Shown here one piece after another: positions 46,790-58,093 of a stretch of 64,000 bases of DNA. The notes beneath the pieces are model-generated. The model searched no databases, had not been told where the DNA came from, and saw only the letters and a program-made list of their open reading frames with translations. Origin of the DNA: Omphiscola glabra. Lineage: Eukaryota; Mollusca; Gastropoda; Lymnaeidae. A program made the position numbers and the translations under genes. The stretch spans positions 13,317,342 through 13,381,341 of the forward strand of contig OZ024810.1 of the NCBI GenBank assembly GCA_964017045.1, given 5' to 3'. Position 1 is the stretch's first letter; every line of letters begins with the position of its first letter.

Positions 46790-47830
46790 ATTTGTCCTTC
46801 TAAGTACCTGTGTGTCATAAGCCTTATCTTTATAAGTGATAGCTTTCCTGCTAAATACCTGCTTGTCATAAGCATTATATTTATAAGTGACAGTTTTCCT
46901 GCCACGTACCTGCATGTCATACGAATTATGTTTATAAATGACAGTTTTCATGCCAAGTACCTGCTTGTCATAACCCTTATGTTTATAAGTGACAGTTTTC
47001 CTGCCAAGTACCTGCTTGTCATAACCCTTATGTTTATAAGTGACAGTTTTCCTGCCAAGTACCTGCTTGTCATAACTCTTATGTTTATAAGTGACAGTTT
47101 TCCTGCCAAGTACCTGCATGACATAACCCTTATGTTTATAAGTGACAGTTTTCCTGCCAAGTACCTGCATGTCATGCTCCTTATGTTTGTAAGTGACATT
47201 TTTGCTGCCAAGTACCTGCTTGTCATACGCCTTATGTTTATAAGTGACAGTTTTCCTGCCAAGTACCTGCTTGTCATAACCCATATGTTTATAAGTGACA
47301 GTTTTCATGCCAAATACCTGCTTGTCATAACCCATATGTTTATAAGTGACAGTTTTCCTGCCAAGTACCTGCTTGTCATAACCCTTATGTTTATAAGTGA
47401 CAGTTTTCCTGCCAAGTACCTGCTTGTCATAACCCTTATGTTTATAAGTGACATTTTTGCTGCCAAGTACCTGCTTGTCATACGCCTTATGTTTATAAGT
47501 GACACTTTTCCTGCCAAGTACCTGCTGTCATAACCCTTATGTTTATAAGTGACAGTTTTCCTGCCAAGTACCTGCTTGTCATAACCCTTATGTTTATAAG
47601 TGAAAGTCTTCCTGCCAAGTACCTGCTTGTCATAACCCTTATGTTTATAAGTGACAGTTTTCATGCCATGTACCTGCTTGTCATAACCCTTATGTTTATA
47701 AGTGTCAGTTTTCCTGCCAAGTACCTGCATGTCATACGCCTTATGTTTATAAGTGACAGTTTTCATGCCAAGTACCTGCTTGTCATAACCCTTTTGTTTA
47801 TATGTGGCAGTTGGCCTTCCAAGTACCTGT
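46790..47830. repeat. 51-bp minisatellite
   Basis: About 20 units of ATAAGTGACAGTTTTCCTGC...CCTTATGTTT. The period is 17 codons, so the plus strand has a 262-codon frame of 17-residue repeats (TLMFISDSFPAKYLLVI) and the minus strand similar frames. No independent evidence of a gene. Confidence 0.96.
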
Positions 47831-47984
47831 ATATCAAACGCATTTTAGTTAAAATTACCATATTGAAGTCAAATCTGATGGTTTTTTTAAATTTTTATTT
47901 GGTGCGTTGGAAGAGGGTTAGTCTGGTACGGCAAACAAAGGCCAAACCCTATATTTCAACAGGAAAAGTATGGGGGGGGGTCGT

Positions 47985-48215
47985 CGTATACGCCCAGTCG
48001 TATTCTACGCCCAGTCGTCTTTTACACCCAGTCGTCTTCTACGCCCAGTCGTCTCTTACGCCCAGTCGTCTTCTACGCCCAGTCGTCTCTTACGCCCAGT
48101 CGTCTTCTACACCCAGTCGTCTTCTACGCCCAGTCGTCTCTTACGCCCAGTCCTCTTCTAAGCCCAGTCGTCTCTTACACCCAGTCGTCTTCTACGCCCA
48201 GTCGTCTAAATACGC
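47985..48215. repeat. 17-bp minisatellite grown from the transposon end
   Basis: About 13 units of CGCCCAGTCGTCTTCTA. The unit resembles GTCGTCTTATACGCC, the subterminal sequence of the same transposon at 42066. The array lies directly inside the right end. Confidence 0.93.
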
Positions 48216-48229
48216 CTGAAAATAAAGTA

Positions 48230-49236
48230 TGTTACATTAATGTTGCAAGTTTACTGTTTTGTATTGTTCTTTTCAAACTGAGTTGCCGTTAAATATATTT
48301 GTACAACGGTAACGTATTTTCGTTAAAACATTTTCAATCACAAAATCCTACAGAAACCCACCCCGCGTGGAAATGAATATATTAAGCATTAGTAAATAAA
48401 AAATAAAGCTATTTCAATATATTTTGCACACTAATTAAATAATATTTTATATTATAGGACGAAGAGACTATGTCTGCAATATGACTTTCTCTGCTGTAAT
48501 TAACATAAACTTAGTAAATTTTGTCATTCCTGAGCTAATACAAAGAAATTAACATATCTCTCGCGTTAGTTAATGAAAAGTATTCAAGTATGCAACAAAA
48601 GTAGCAAACGTTTTCCTGCATTTAGCCGATGAAACAAACTTTACATTTGCACTTCAAGATGGGATCTTTAGTCACTCAGAAGGGAATCAATATTACGGAG
48701 CTACAAAAATGAGACTTATGTGTATGGACTAGTGCCGAATTCAAAACGATTGAAACATAATTATGTCCGCTCATGATTAAATTTAAAAAAAAAATATTTT
48801 TAAAAATTTTTATAAAAGAACTATGACAGAAAAAAAAAAGATATAAAAAATTTAAAATTATTTTTGCAATCAAATTTTTTTTATTACTTTTAATATAATT
48901 ATGATTTATAAAGATGTTTATTAAAATGTATACCACAAGATGTAGAAAAGTGTACTTTTTGACATGATTCTCATTTTCATATCATTAAAACTGGCTCAAT
49001 ACTTCAATTTTCTTAAATATAAATAAATATTCATAAAAATTAGTTACAATTGGACTTATTAAAATTCAAAATACAAATAAATACTATTGATGTTCCATTG
49101 GTTACTATCCAAACTTTCAGAGATAAAAATTGGCTAAAAGTAGGCCCTAAAAATATGCAACATTTTTAGCAAAAGTTGTTGCTATGGCAAATTGAACACA
49201 AAACACATTTTGAGCATGTTGGCTGACAGGTTTCTT
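48230..49236. other. Spacer downstream of minus-strand copy B
   Basis: AT-rich. 48480-49010 is homologous to 33480-34140, the same position relative to copy A. No gene seen. Confidence 0.5.
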
Positions 49237-52200
49237 TCAGAACTTTGTTACGCCAAGTACTGCAAACAAGCAGACAGCTACGAACTTGAAGGTGACCTTA
49301 TTAACCGGAGCACTATTTATATCACGAAATCGACCTCCTAAGAAAGGGTGTTCCCGAACGGCTAAAAAATGATAATAACTTTATTTTATTACTATTATAC
49401 ACTCTTGAGAATGAAGACAGACTAGTGATATGAGACAATGAAATAAACGATGTAATATGAGAAAAAAATAATTTAACAATGCGAGCCAGCACGCTGGTAG
49501 ACACTAAACAGACTATTGTTTGTCAGACTTTAAAAGACATCGTTATCAAATGAACAATGAGGGTATTTTACAGTAACAATTGAGCTATGTCATTAGGAGA
49601 TAGGGTGACGACCAATGGGAGGTGTAGAGGTAGAAGAAAAACTAAGATATGACGTAAAGATTAAAGGATTATTTGAACATTAGGAGGCTCGTGTTTGAAA
49701 GACAACTCGATGGAAGGATTATTACCCTGTATGATTACCAATAAGAGGAATGACGTAAGTAAGAAGGCAGCATGTCGAGCAATGGAAGATATGGTTTTAT
49801 GATTCAATGTGATGATCAAATTGAGGTATGGATTTTGGAGACAATGTAAAAACACAAGTAATGTGAGGTATGGCGTTAGGAGAGAGTGCACTGAACAACG
49901 TAATATATGGCGTTAGGAGAGAGTGCAATGAACAACGTAACGTATGGCGTTAGGAGAGAGTGCAATGAACAACGTTGTGTATGGCGTTAAGAGAGAGTGC
50001 AATGAACAACGTAATGTATGGCGTTAGGAGAGAGGGCATAGAACAACGTAATGTATGGCGTTAGGAAAGAGTGCAATAAACAACGTAATGTATGGAGTTA
50101 GGAGAGAGGGCATAGAACAACGTAATGTATGGAGTTAGGAGAGAGGGCATAGAACAACGTAATGTATGGAGTTAGGAGAGAGGGCATAGAACAGCGTAAT
50201 GTATGGCGTTATGAGAGAGGGCAATGAACAACGTAATGTATGGAGTTAGGAGAGAGGGCATAGAACAACGTAATGTAAGGAGTTAGGAGAGAGGGCATAG
50301 AACAACGTAATGTATGGAGTTAGGAGAGAGGGCATAGAACAGCGTAATGTATGGCGTTATGAGAGAGGGCATTGAACAACGTAATGTATGGCATTAGGAG
50401 AGAGTGCAATGAACAACGTATTGTAAGGAGTTATGAGAGAGGGCATTGCACAACGTAATGTATGGCGTTAGGAGAGAGTGCAATAAACAAACGTAATGTA
50501 AGGAGTTAGGAGAGAGGGCATTGCACAACGTAATGTATGGAGTTAGGAGAGAGGGCATAGAACAACGTAATGTAAGGAGTTAGGAGAGAGGGCAAAGAAC
50601 AACGTAATGTATGGAGTTAGGAGAGAGGGCATAGAACAACGTAATGTATGGAGTTAGGAGAGAGGGCATAGAACAACGTATTGTATGGAGTTAGGAGAGA
50701 GGGCATAGAACAGCGTAATGTATGGCGTTATGAGAGAGGGCATTGAACAACGTAATGTATGGAGTTAGGACAGAGTGCAATGAACAACGTTATGTATGGC
50801 GTTAAGAGAGAGTGCAATGAACAACGTAATGTATGGCGTTAGGAGAGAGGGCATTGCACAACGTAATGTATGGCGTTAGGAGAGAGGGCATTGCACAACG
50901 TAATGTATGGCGTTAGGAGAGAGTGCAATGAACAACGTAATGTATGGCGTTAGGAGAGAGGGCATTGCACAACGTAATGTATGGCGTTAAGAGAGAGTGC
51001 AATGAACAACGTAATGTATGGCGTTAGGAGAGAGGGCATTGAACAACGTAATGTATGGCGTTAGGAGAGAGTGCAATGAACAACGTAATGTATGGCGTTA
51101 GGAGAGAGGGCATTGCACAACGTAATGTATGGCGTTAGGAGACAGTGCAATGAACAACGTAATGTATGGCGTTAGGAGAGAGGGCATTGCACAACGTAAT
51201 GTATGGCGTTAGAAGAGAGTGCAATGAACAACGTAATGTTCGGCGTTAGGAGAGAGGGCATTGCACAACGTAATGTATGGCGTTAGGAGAGAGTGCAATG
51301 AACAACGTAATGTATGGCGTTAGGAGAGAGGGCATTGCACAACGTAATGTATGGCGTTAAGAGAGAGTGCAATGAACAACGTAATGTATGGCGTTAGGAG
51401 AGAGGGCATTGAACAACGTAATGTATGGAGTAAGGAGAGAGTGCAATGAACAACGTAATGTATGGCGTTAGGAGAGAGGGCATTGCACAACGTAATGTAT
51501 GACGTGAGGAGAGTGGGCATAGAACAACGTAATGTATGGAGTTAGGAGAGAGGGCATAGAACAACGTAATGTATGGAGTTAGGAGAGAGGGCATAGAACA
51601 ACGTAATGTATGGAGTTAGGAGAGAGGGCATAGAACAACGTAATGTATGGAGTTAGGATAGAGGGCATAGAACAACGTAATGTATGGAGTTAGGAGAGAG
51701 GGCATAGAACAACGTTATGTATGGAGTTAGGAGAGAGGGCATAGAACAACGTAATGTATGGAGTTAGGATAGAGGGCATAGAACAACGTAATGTATGGAG
51801 TTAGGAGAGAGGGCATAGAACAACGTTATGTATGGAGTTAGGAGAGAGGGCATAGAACAGCGTAATGTATGGCGTTATGAGAGAGGGCATTGAACAACGT
51901 AATGTATGGAGTTAGGAGAGAGGGCATAGAACAACGTAATGTAAGGAGTTAGGAGAAAGGGCATAGAACAACGTAATGTATGGAGTTAGGAGAGAGGGCA
52001 TAGAACAACGTAATGTATGGAGTTAGGAGAGAGGGCATAGAACAGCGTAATGTATGGCGTTATGAGAGAGGGCATTGAACAACGTAATGTATGGAGTTAG
52101 GAGAGAGGGCATAGAACAACGTAATGTAAGAAGTTAGGAGAGAGTGCACTGAACAAAGTAACGTATGGCGTTAGAAGAGGGTGCAATGAACAATGTAATG

Positions 52201-55200
52201 TATGGCTTTAGGAGAGAGTGCACTGAACAACGTAATGCATGGCGTTAGGAGAGAGTGCAATGAACAACGTTATGTATGGCGTTAAGAGAGAGTGCAGTGA
52301 ACAACGTAATATATGGAGTTAGGAGAGAGGGCATAGAACAACGTAATGTATGGCGTTAGGAGAGAGTGCAATGAACAACGTTATGTATGGCGTTAAGAGA
52401 GAGTGCAATGAACAACGTAATATATGGAGTTAGGAGAGAGGGCATAGAACAACGTAATGTATGGAGTTAGGAGAGAGGGCATAGAACAACGTAATGTATG
52501 GCGTTATGAGAGAGGGCATAGAACAACGTAATGTATGGAGTTAGGAGAGAGGGCATAGAACAACGTAATGTATGGAGTTAGGAGAAAGGGCATAGAACAA
52601 CGTAATGTATGGCGTTAGGAGAGAGGGCATAGAACAACGTAATGTATGGAGTTAGGAGAGAGGGCATAGAACAACGTAATGTATGGAGTTAGGAGAGAGG
52701 GCATAGAACAACGTAATGTATGGAGTTAGGAGAAAGGGCATAGAACAACGTAATGTATGGCGTTAGGAGAGAGGGCATAGAACAACGTAATGTATGGAGT
52801 TAGGAGAGAGGGCATAGAACAACGTAATGTATGGAGTTAGGAGAGAGTGCAATGAACAATGTAATGTGTGGCGTTAGGAGATAGAAAGATTCAATGAACA
52901 ATATGAGGTATGTGTTTTTCAGACGGCATGATTAACAGTGGGAGAAATATAGTGAGGCAAGACAACAGCACGATGAAAACACAATGTGATGAATGCATAA
53001 TCAGTCATGTTGAACGATTGGAAATATTGGTTCTGTGAGACATTAATATGATCAGCGTGAGGTGTGGATTTAGGAGACAGTGTCATGGCATGACTATGGT
53101 ATGGTGTTAACAAAACAAAACAAAAAATGTCATGAACCATGTGTGCCGTTGCGCTTGTATACGGCGAGAAGGACAATGTGATGTGTGGCCTTTTTGGGAC
53201 AGGGTGAAGAAATGAGCAGTGTGGGGGAGGTTGATATGACATGGTGTGGTGAACAATGAGGGGTTTGGAGTTAGAAGGCAATGTGATGAAATGAACGTGG
53301 GTTTGTTTTGTTTTTTTTTGCATTAAGTGACAGCGTGGTGAACATTAGAAGGAATGATGATAAAAATCAAAGTCATGAAATGAAAGCTGAGATTTAAGCA
53401 GTTAGGACACATCGTAATAAACTATGGGAGAAATGATATTAACCGACTGTGTGAGACACAATGAGAGCTATAACGCTAGAAGACAATGTATTGAACTGAA
53501 CTATTGGAGGTACTCTTGTATGGAAAATGTACGATGGGGCGTTCGGCTTGAAGAGACAGCGTGGCAAAGAAAGATAATGTGATGATTGGGGTTAGGAGAC
53601 GGCGTGAACAATGTGAGGTACATGGCGTTAGGATACTACGTGATAAACACATTTATGGCTGTGGTTAGGAGACGTTAACTGAAGATACGACCCTAGGAGA
53701 CTTCACAATGAAATGAGGAAAAGGAGGATTAGCGTAGATTGACAACTAGGTGAACATTGGGAGATATAATATAATATGACAAGGCGATAAACAATGGCGG
53801 GTATGGCGTTATGAGATGGTCGGGAATATAGCAGTACTAAGTCTGGCACGAGGAGTCAGCTTCATGCACGTCACGAGGTATGAGTCAAGGAGACAGCGTC
53901 ATGCACGTCAAGAAGTATGACGGTATGAGATGGTCGTGAATATAGCAGTAGGAAGTCTGGCACGAGGAGTCAGCTTCATGCACGTCAATAGGTATGGAGA
54001 CAGCGTCATGAAACACAAAACGGAAGGCATTGTGTTAGGAGACAAAAAGGAAATAAACTATGAGGTAAGGCGTTAAGGAGATGTGTTATAAGGAGACAGT
54101 TTGTTGAAAAATGTAATATATTTCACAATGAAAAATGATGATGAAATGAACAATGCCAGTATGGCGCTAGGAGAAGCCGTCATTAACAAAATTGCAAGTT
54201 TGGCGTTAGGGGACATCGTCAAGAAATAAACATTGGGAGGATGTTTCATAAGTAGACAGTTTGTTGAAAAATAGAAAAAGTGGCGTTAAAATAAAATTTG
54301 ATTAAATTTAACAATGGTCGTTTTTACATCGTTATGGAAATCGGGAGATTTAGCCCTAGTAGAAAATGTCTTGAAATTAATAAGAAATTATGACGATAAG
54401 CAATGTGATGTGAGGTGTTGTGAGAAGGAATGATAAAAAATGAACAATGGGATGTTAGGTGTTATGAGAAGGAGTGATAAAGTGGATAATGGGATCTGAG
54501 GCGTTATGAGAAAGGATGATGTAGTGAACAATGGGATGTGATGCGTTATAAACATATGTGATACAATGAACAATGGGATGTGTTTACGTGATGTGAGCCG
54601 CTATGATATAAATGATGAAATGACATGGCTTTATTGACTAATGTGATGAATTGAAAAATGAGTATTAAGCGTTCGCAGTTAATGTGTTGAAACGAACAAT
54701 TAGATTTATAGTATAAGTTCATTATGTCATTTTGGCGCTATTAAAACATGTAAGGAAGTTGAAAATGAGAGTCACGCGTTTGGAGATAATGTGATGAAAT
54801 AAATAGTACGAGTTATAGGGTCATGAATAATGATATTCACTGGGGTAGAGTGAACCAAGATTAACACTGCAATTTAAATAAGAGAAAAATGTAATTTAAA
54901 TTTTATTTTTAAGAATGACGCATTAAGACTTAGTGATGACTTTTGTTCTTGGAATTTAACTGACGAATAAAAATAGTGCATGTGTCTCAAAGCTATTCAA
55001 TGTTTTCAACAGTGCATTTTAAATCTAGTGATAATAAATTGTTTTCAATAGAACATTTTAAATCTAGTGATAATAAATTGTTTTCAATAGAACATTTTAA
55101 ATCTAGTGATAATAAATTGTTTTCAATAGAACATTTTAAATCTAGTGATAATAAATGGTTTTCAATAGAACATTTTAAATCTAGTGATAATAAATTGTTT

Positions 55201-57905
55201 TCAATAGAACATTTTAAATCTAGTGATAATAAATTGTTTTCAATAGAACATTTTAAATTTAGTGAGATTAAATTGTTTTCAATAGAATATTTTAAATCTG
55301 GTTATAATGAACTGTTTTCAAAAAGTAACTAATAAAAACGATTTGTTGAAGCTAAATGAAATTCGTTATGGCCTATTTGAGTCTCGTGCTCACCTCTCGC
55401 TTCTTGTCTTCTTATCAAAACGATGTGCATTGTTGGTCTCGATGTTTGTGTTATTATGTCACTGTTTGTAAAGTTGCATTGAAATAACTCGTATCATCCT
55501 CCCTAACGCATGGTCCGCATTAACTGGAATAAGATTGATGTTTGAATCTATTTACCTTCGAATCTTGCGGAAGCCACCTTCTTCAGATCTTCGCGTTTGG
55601 AGTCCTCCCCTGGGTTACACTTGAAACTTGATAAGCAATCCATCTGATATTCGATCATCTCTCTGGAACATAGAGACGACGAATTTCTCATTGGATGAAT
55701 TTAAAAAAAAAAAACGATTGTTTCAGAACAATAATTGTGTATGTCATGTGCCCATCGAAACATACAAGCATAAAAAAATAAGGCCGTTCATTATGTAACG
55801 GTTATGCTCTAACCAAAGTCTTTTGAGGTGCTTACACGACATTCAAGTAACACTAAATAACACTCTGCCTATTCGATGAAATTTACGAAGCTAAGGCACT
55901 AAAGGCAGACAGGCATTTTGAATTGAGTTTCAGTGGTACCCAAATTGTTTCGATATTTTAGGAAAATGACACCGAGACACCTTCACATGTGTCTTATTTA
56001 TAATTATGTACGTGATGACAGATCAATAAAATACATTTTTAAGTGCATCATTTTTTAAATTGTAATATAGTATTATTGAATGTAACCACATTTTCTCATG
56101 TTCGCTTATCAACTTCTGTTTAAACACAATCTACTCCTGTTTAAACACAATCTCTCTTTCTCTTTCGCCTTTTCGTCCTCGAGGTACAGCAGCCGATCTT
56201 CATCGACGTCTGTGATTAGGACATTGGCCGCCTACAAGAGCCCTCCAGGCATCACGATCCTGAGCCAATCTCTCCAGCCTCCCCCAAGTGTGGCCAAGTT
56301 TCTTGGTATCCGCCTCCACTTCACGGCGCCAAGTGTTCTTAGGCCTGCCTCTTTTCCGTTTTCCTTGAGGGTTCCAATTCAATGCTTGTCTAGTTATGCT
56401 GGAGGCAGGTTTCCTGAGCGTATGGCCAATCCATCTCCATCTTCTCTGGAGGATCTCTTGTTCTACAGGTTCTTGCTTTGTCCGCTGCCACAGTTTCTGG
56501 TTGCTGATTCTGTCGGGCAAATGAATCCCGAGAATCCTTCTTAAGCAGTTATTGATGAAGGACTGGATTCTCTTCATATTCCCATCAGTGATTCTCCATG
56601 GTTCTGCACCATACAGTAGAACCGGTTTCACCATTGTGTTGAAGGTTCTGATCTTCAGTTTGGTATTTAGGTGTTTGGAGGCCCAGACATTTTTTATTTG
56701 TTGGAAGGCTTCCCGTGCCTTTCCTACCCTTATTTTGATGTCAGCATCTGTCCCACCTTGCTTGTCCACGATGCTGCCAAGGTAGACAAAGCTCTCTACC
56801 TCCTCGAGCGCTTCCTCTTTGAGCCTGATGGGTGCTGTATTGGTAGCGGCATTGACCTTGAGGACCTTGCTCTTCCCCTTGTGAATATTAAGACCAATAC
56901 GTGCAGAAGTGTCTGCAATATTTCTGGACACAATCTAGTCGTGTTTAAATACAATCAACTCATGTTTAAACACTATCTACTCATGTTTCAACACAATCTA
57001 CTCACGTTCAAACACAATCTACTCATGTTCAAACACCAATATACTCATGTTCAAACACCAATCTACTCGTGTTCAAACACCATCTACTCTTGTTCAATCA
57101 CCAACTGTTCATGTTTAGCTATTATCTGCTCTTGTTTGACTACCATATAGCATTCTCCAAACAACACCCTCATCTTGTTCGACAAACAAATACCCTTATT
57201 TCTTTACTACCCAAAACTGTTTAACCTAACTAACATCAAATCTTGTTTAGCCACCATCTACTTTTCTTATGTGTCATATAATCACGTTTCAGCGCAATCT
57301 AATATTGATTAACTACCATCTACTCTTCTTAAACTAGTATATAATCAATTCTTTTTCTTAAATAAAAAATAAAAATAAAAATAAAAACAAAAAAACAAAT
57401 AACAATACACTTCAAACTCCTCATCTAATGCCACGTTCTTGCACTCTTCGATTCTCTCATTGCAGTTTGCCACCACATCCTGGCATAGAACTGTGGTCAC
57501 TGTGGAGATAAAGATGGAATCAACTCTGGGGGAACAATGTACTTCTCTGGGCACATGTTCTTTTAAAACAAATGGTCAGTTATTATCCTCGAATATATTG
57601 TTTTCTTACCATTTTTTTCAAACATAGTCGCTCAAAATTGTATGTAATTTGACAAGTCATTGTGAATATTGTGTGTAAAATTACATGTCCATGTGAATAT
57701 TGTGTGTAAAATGACAAGCCCGTGTGAATATTGTGTGTAAAATGACATGTCATTATGAAAATTGTGTGTAAAATGACATGTCATTGTGAATATTGCGTGG
57801 ACTATCAGGTCTCTATTTGAATATCTAGTTAAGGATAAAACCAAGACGAGGACCGCCTTTCTTGACACACTCTTGCCACTGAACAAGCAACGAGTAAATG
57901 TATGA
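49237..57905 (-). CDS. Diverged secreted 4-Cys protein gene, minus-strand copy B
   Basis: Minus-strand exons 2-4: 57499-57409, 55662-55556 (107 nt) and 49361-49237. They join without a stop in phases 1/2/1, as in the plus-strand family. Exon 2 encodes VLC-x6-C-x6-C (an extra cysteine one heptad upstream of the family pair), exon 3 DC-x5-C within [17 protein letters not shown], and exon 4 ends in a hydrophobic tail ([19 protein letters not shown]) just before TGA, as in a GPI signal. Exon 2 to 3 uses donor GTATTG, the others GTAAAT. The first exon is the weak point: the position homologous to copy A's exon 1 (about 57905-57877) has no ATG, although it could end at a GC donor (GCAAGAG). Intron 3 is 6.2 kb and is mainly a 37-bp satellite; intron 2 hosts a LINE. 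Three coding exons look constrained, but expression is uncertain. Confidence 0.68.
49362..49857. repeat. Diverged edge of the 37-bp satellite
   Basis: Words such as GTTAGGAGACA, GTGATGA and TGAACAATG occur at irregular spacing, grading into the regular array. Confidence 0.6.
49858..52885. repeat. 37-bp satellite array, ~82 units
   Basis: The consensus is ACAACGTAATGTATGGCGTT then AGGAGAGAGTGCAATGA. Two main variants differ at two places: GGCGTT...AGTGCAATGA and GGAGTT...AGGGCATAGA, with a third ending GGGCATTGC. In 50930-51480 the first and third alternate regularly, a 74-bp higher-order dimer. In 51530-51850 and 52500-52830 the second is homogeneous. Several larger blocks are repeated as well, for example around 'GAACAGCGTAATGTATGGCG' at 50190, 50340, 50710, 51860 and 52040. 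Short minus-strand ORFs are artefacts. Confidence 0.97.
52886..54900. repeat. Diverged flank of the 37-bp satellite in intron 3 of copy B
   Basis: Irregular copies of GTTAGGAGACAGCGTGATGA and AATGAACAATG(G/T)GA. A ~120-bp local duplication lies at 53810-54000 (GCACGAGGAGTCAGCTTCAT twice). No coding sequence. Confidence 0.7.
55000..55325. repeat. 39-bp minisatellite
   Basis: Eight units of GTTTTCAATAGAACATTTTA...GTGATAATAAATT. The plus strand reads as 13-residue repeats ([13 protein letters not shown]). It lies in intron 3 of copy B, ~230 bp from exon 3. Not a gene. Confidence 0.95.
55663..56089. other. Intron 2 of copy B, unique part
   Basis: Noncoding DNA with no element recognised. Confidence 0.5.
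56090..57330. repeat. ~24-bp intron repeat interrupted by a LINE
   Basis: Units like CATGTTCAAACACAATCTACT occur on both sides of the LINE at 56168-56934 (56098-56160 and 56935-57330) and grade into diverged forms. The family is shared with intron 2 of copy A. Confidence 0.8.
56168..56934 (-). mobile_element. RTE/Jockey-type LINE, 3' part
   Basis: A 243-codon minus-strand frame (56931-56200) encodes the end of a reverse transcriptase. It has [28 protein letters not shown], the thumb with [12 protein letters not shown], and the C-terminal [19 protein letters not shown] and [14 protein letters not shown] motifs. The catalytic palm is absent (5' truncation). The 3' end has a GAAAG-rich tail. 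ACACAATCT on both sides is the likely target duplication. The open frame shows that the insertion is young. It lies in intron 2 of copy B. Confidence 0.9.
57640..57815. repeat. ~32-bp minisatellite in intron 1 of copy B
   Basis: Five units of GTGAATATTGTGTGTAAAAT followed by GACATGTCATT. Not coding. Confidence 0.9.
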
Positions 57906-58093
57906 ATGAATGTGAAATGTGCTCGATTGTGTCTCTTTTTATCAATATGATTAGTGAATGTTAACTTAAAGTGATTCTTTCCTGTCTGTCAAACGAGTTT
58001 TCTTAGAATCTAAATACAATACATAAAAAAATCTAATTTATAAATGAGTCGATTACGGAAATTGAAGCACTGGCATTGTTAAAGCTCAAGGAT

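Larger units (their letters stand above)
42004..48229. mobile_element. 6.2-kb pogo-like DNA transposon relic
   Basis: The left end reads TATTTTCCTGTGTATAAGAC and the right end, on the other strand, TATTTTCAGGCGTATTTAGA, both followed by CGAC. Each abuts a TA, as expected for Tc1/mariner-pogo insertion. Between them lie pieces of one transposase (44423-45957), so the two ends and the gene form one element. It has been inflated by at least six minisatellites and by an unassigned ~1.5-kb block (about 42570-44140). Confidence 0.7.

Noticed and set aside
46724..47766. ORFs of 109-262 codons with 17-residue repeats on both strands
   Set aside because: The 51-bp array is a multiple of three. No start context, no unique domain, open on both strands.
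57632..57886. Minus-strand ORF with a signal-like start near copy B
   Set aside because: Its first codon is TTG, not ATG. The signal-like residues lie downstream of the position homologous to exon 1 and read into the intron.
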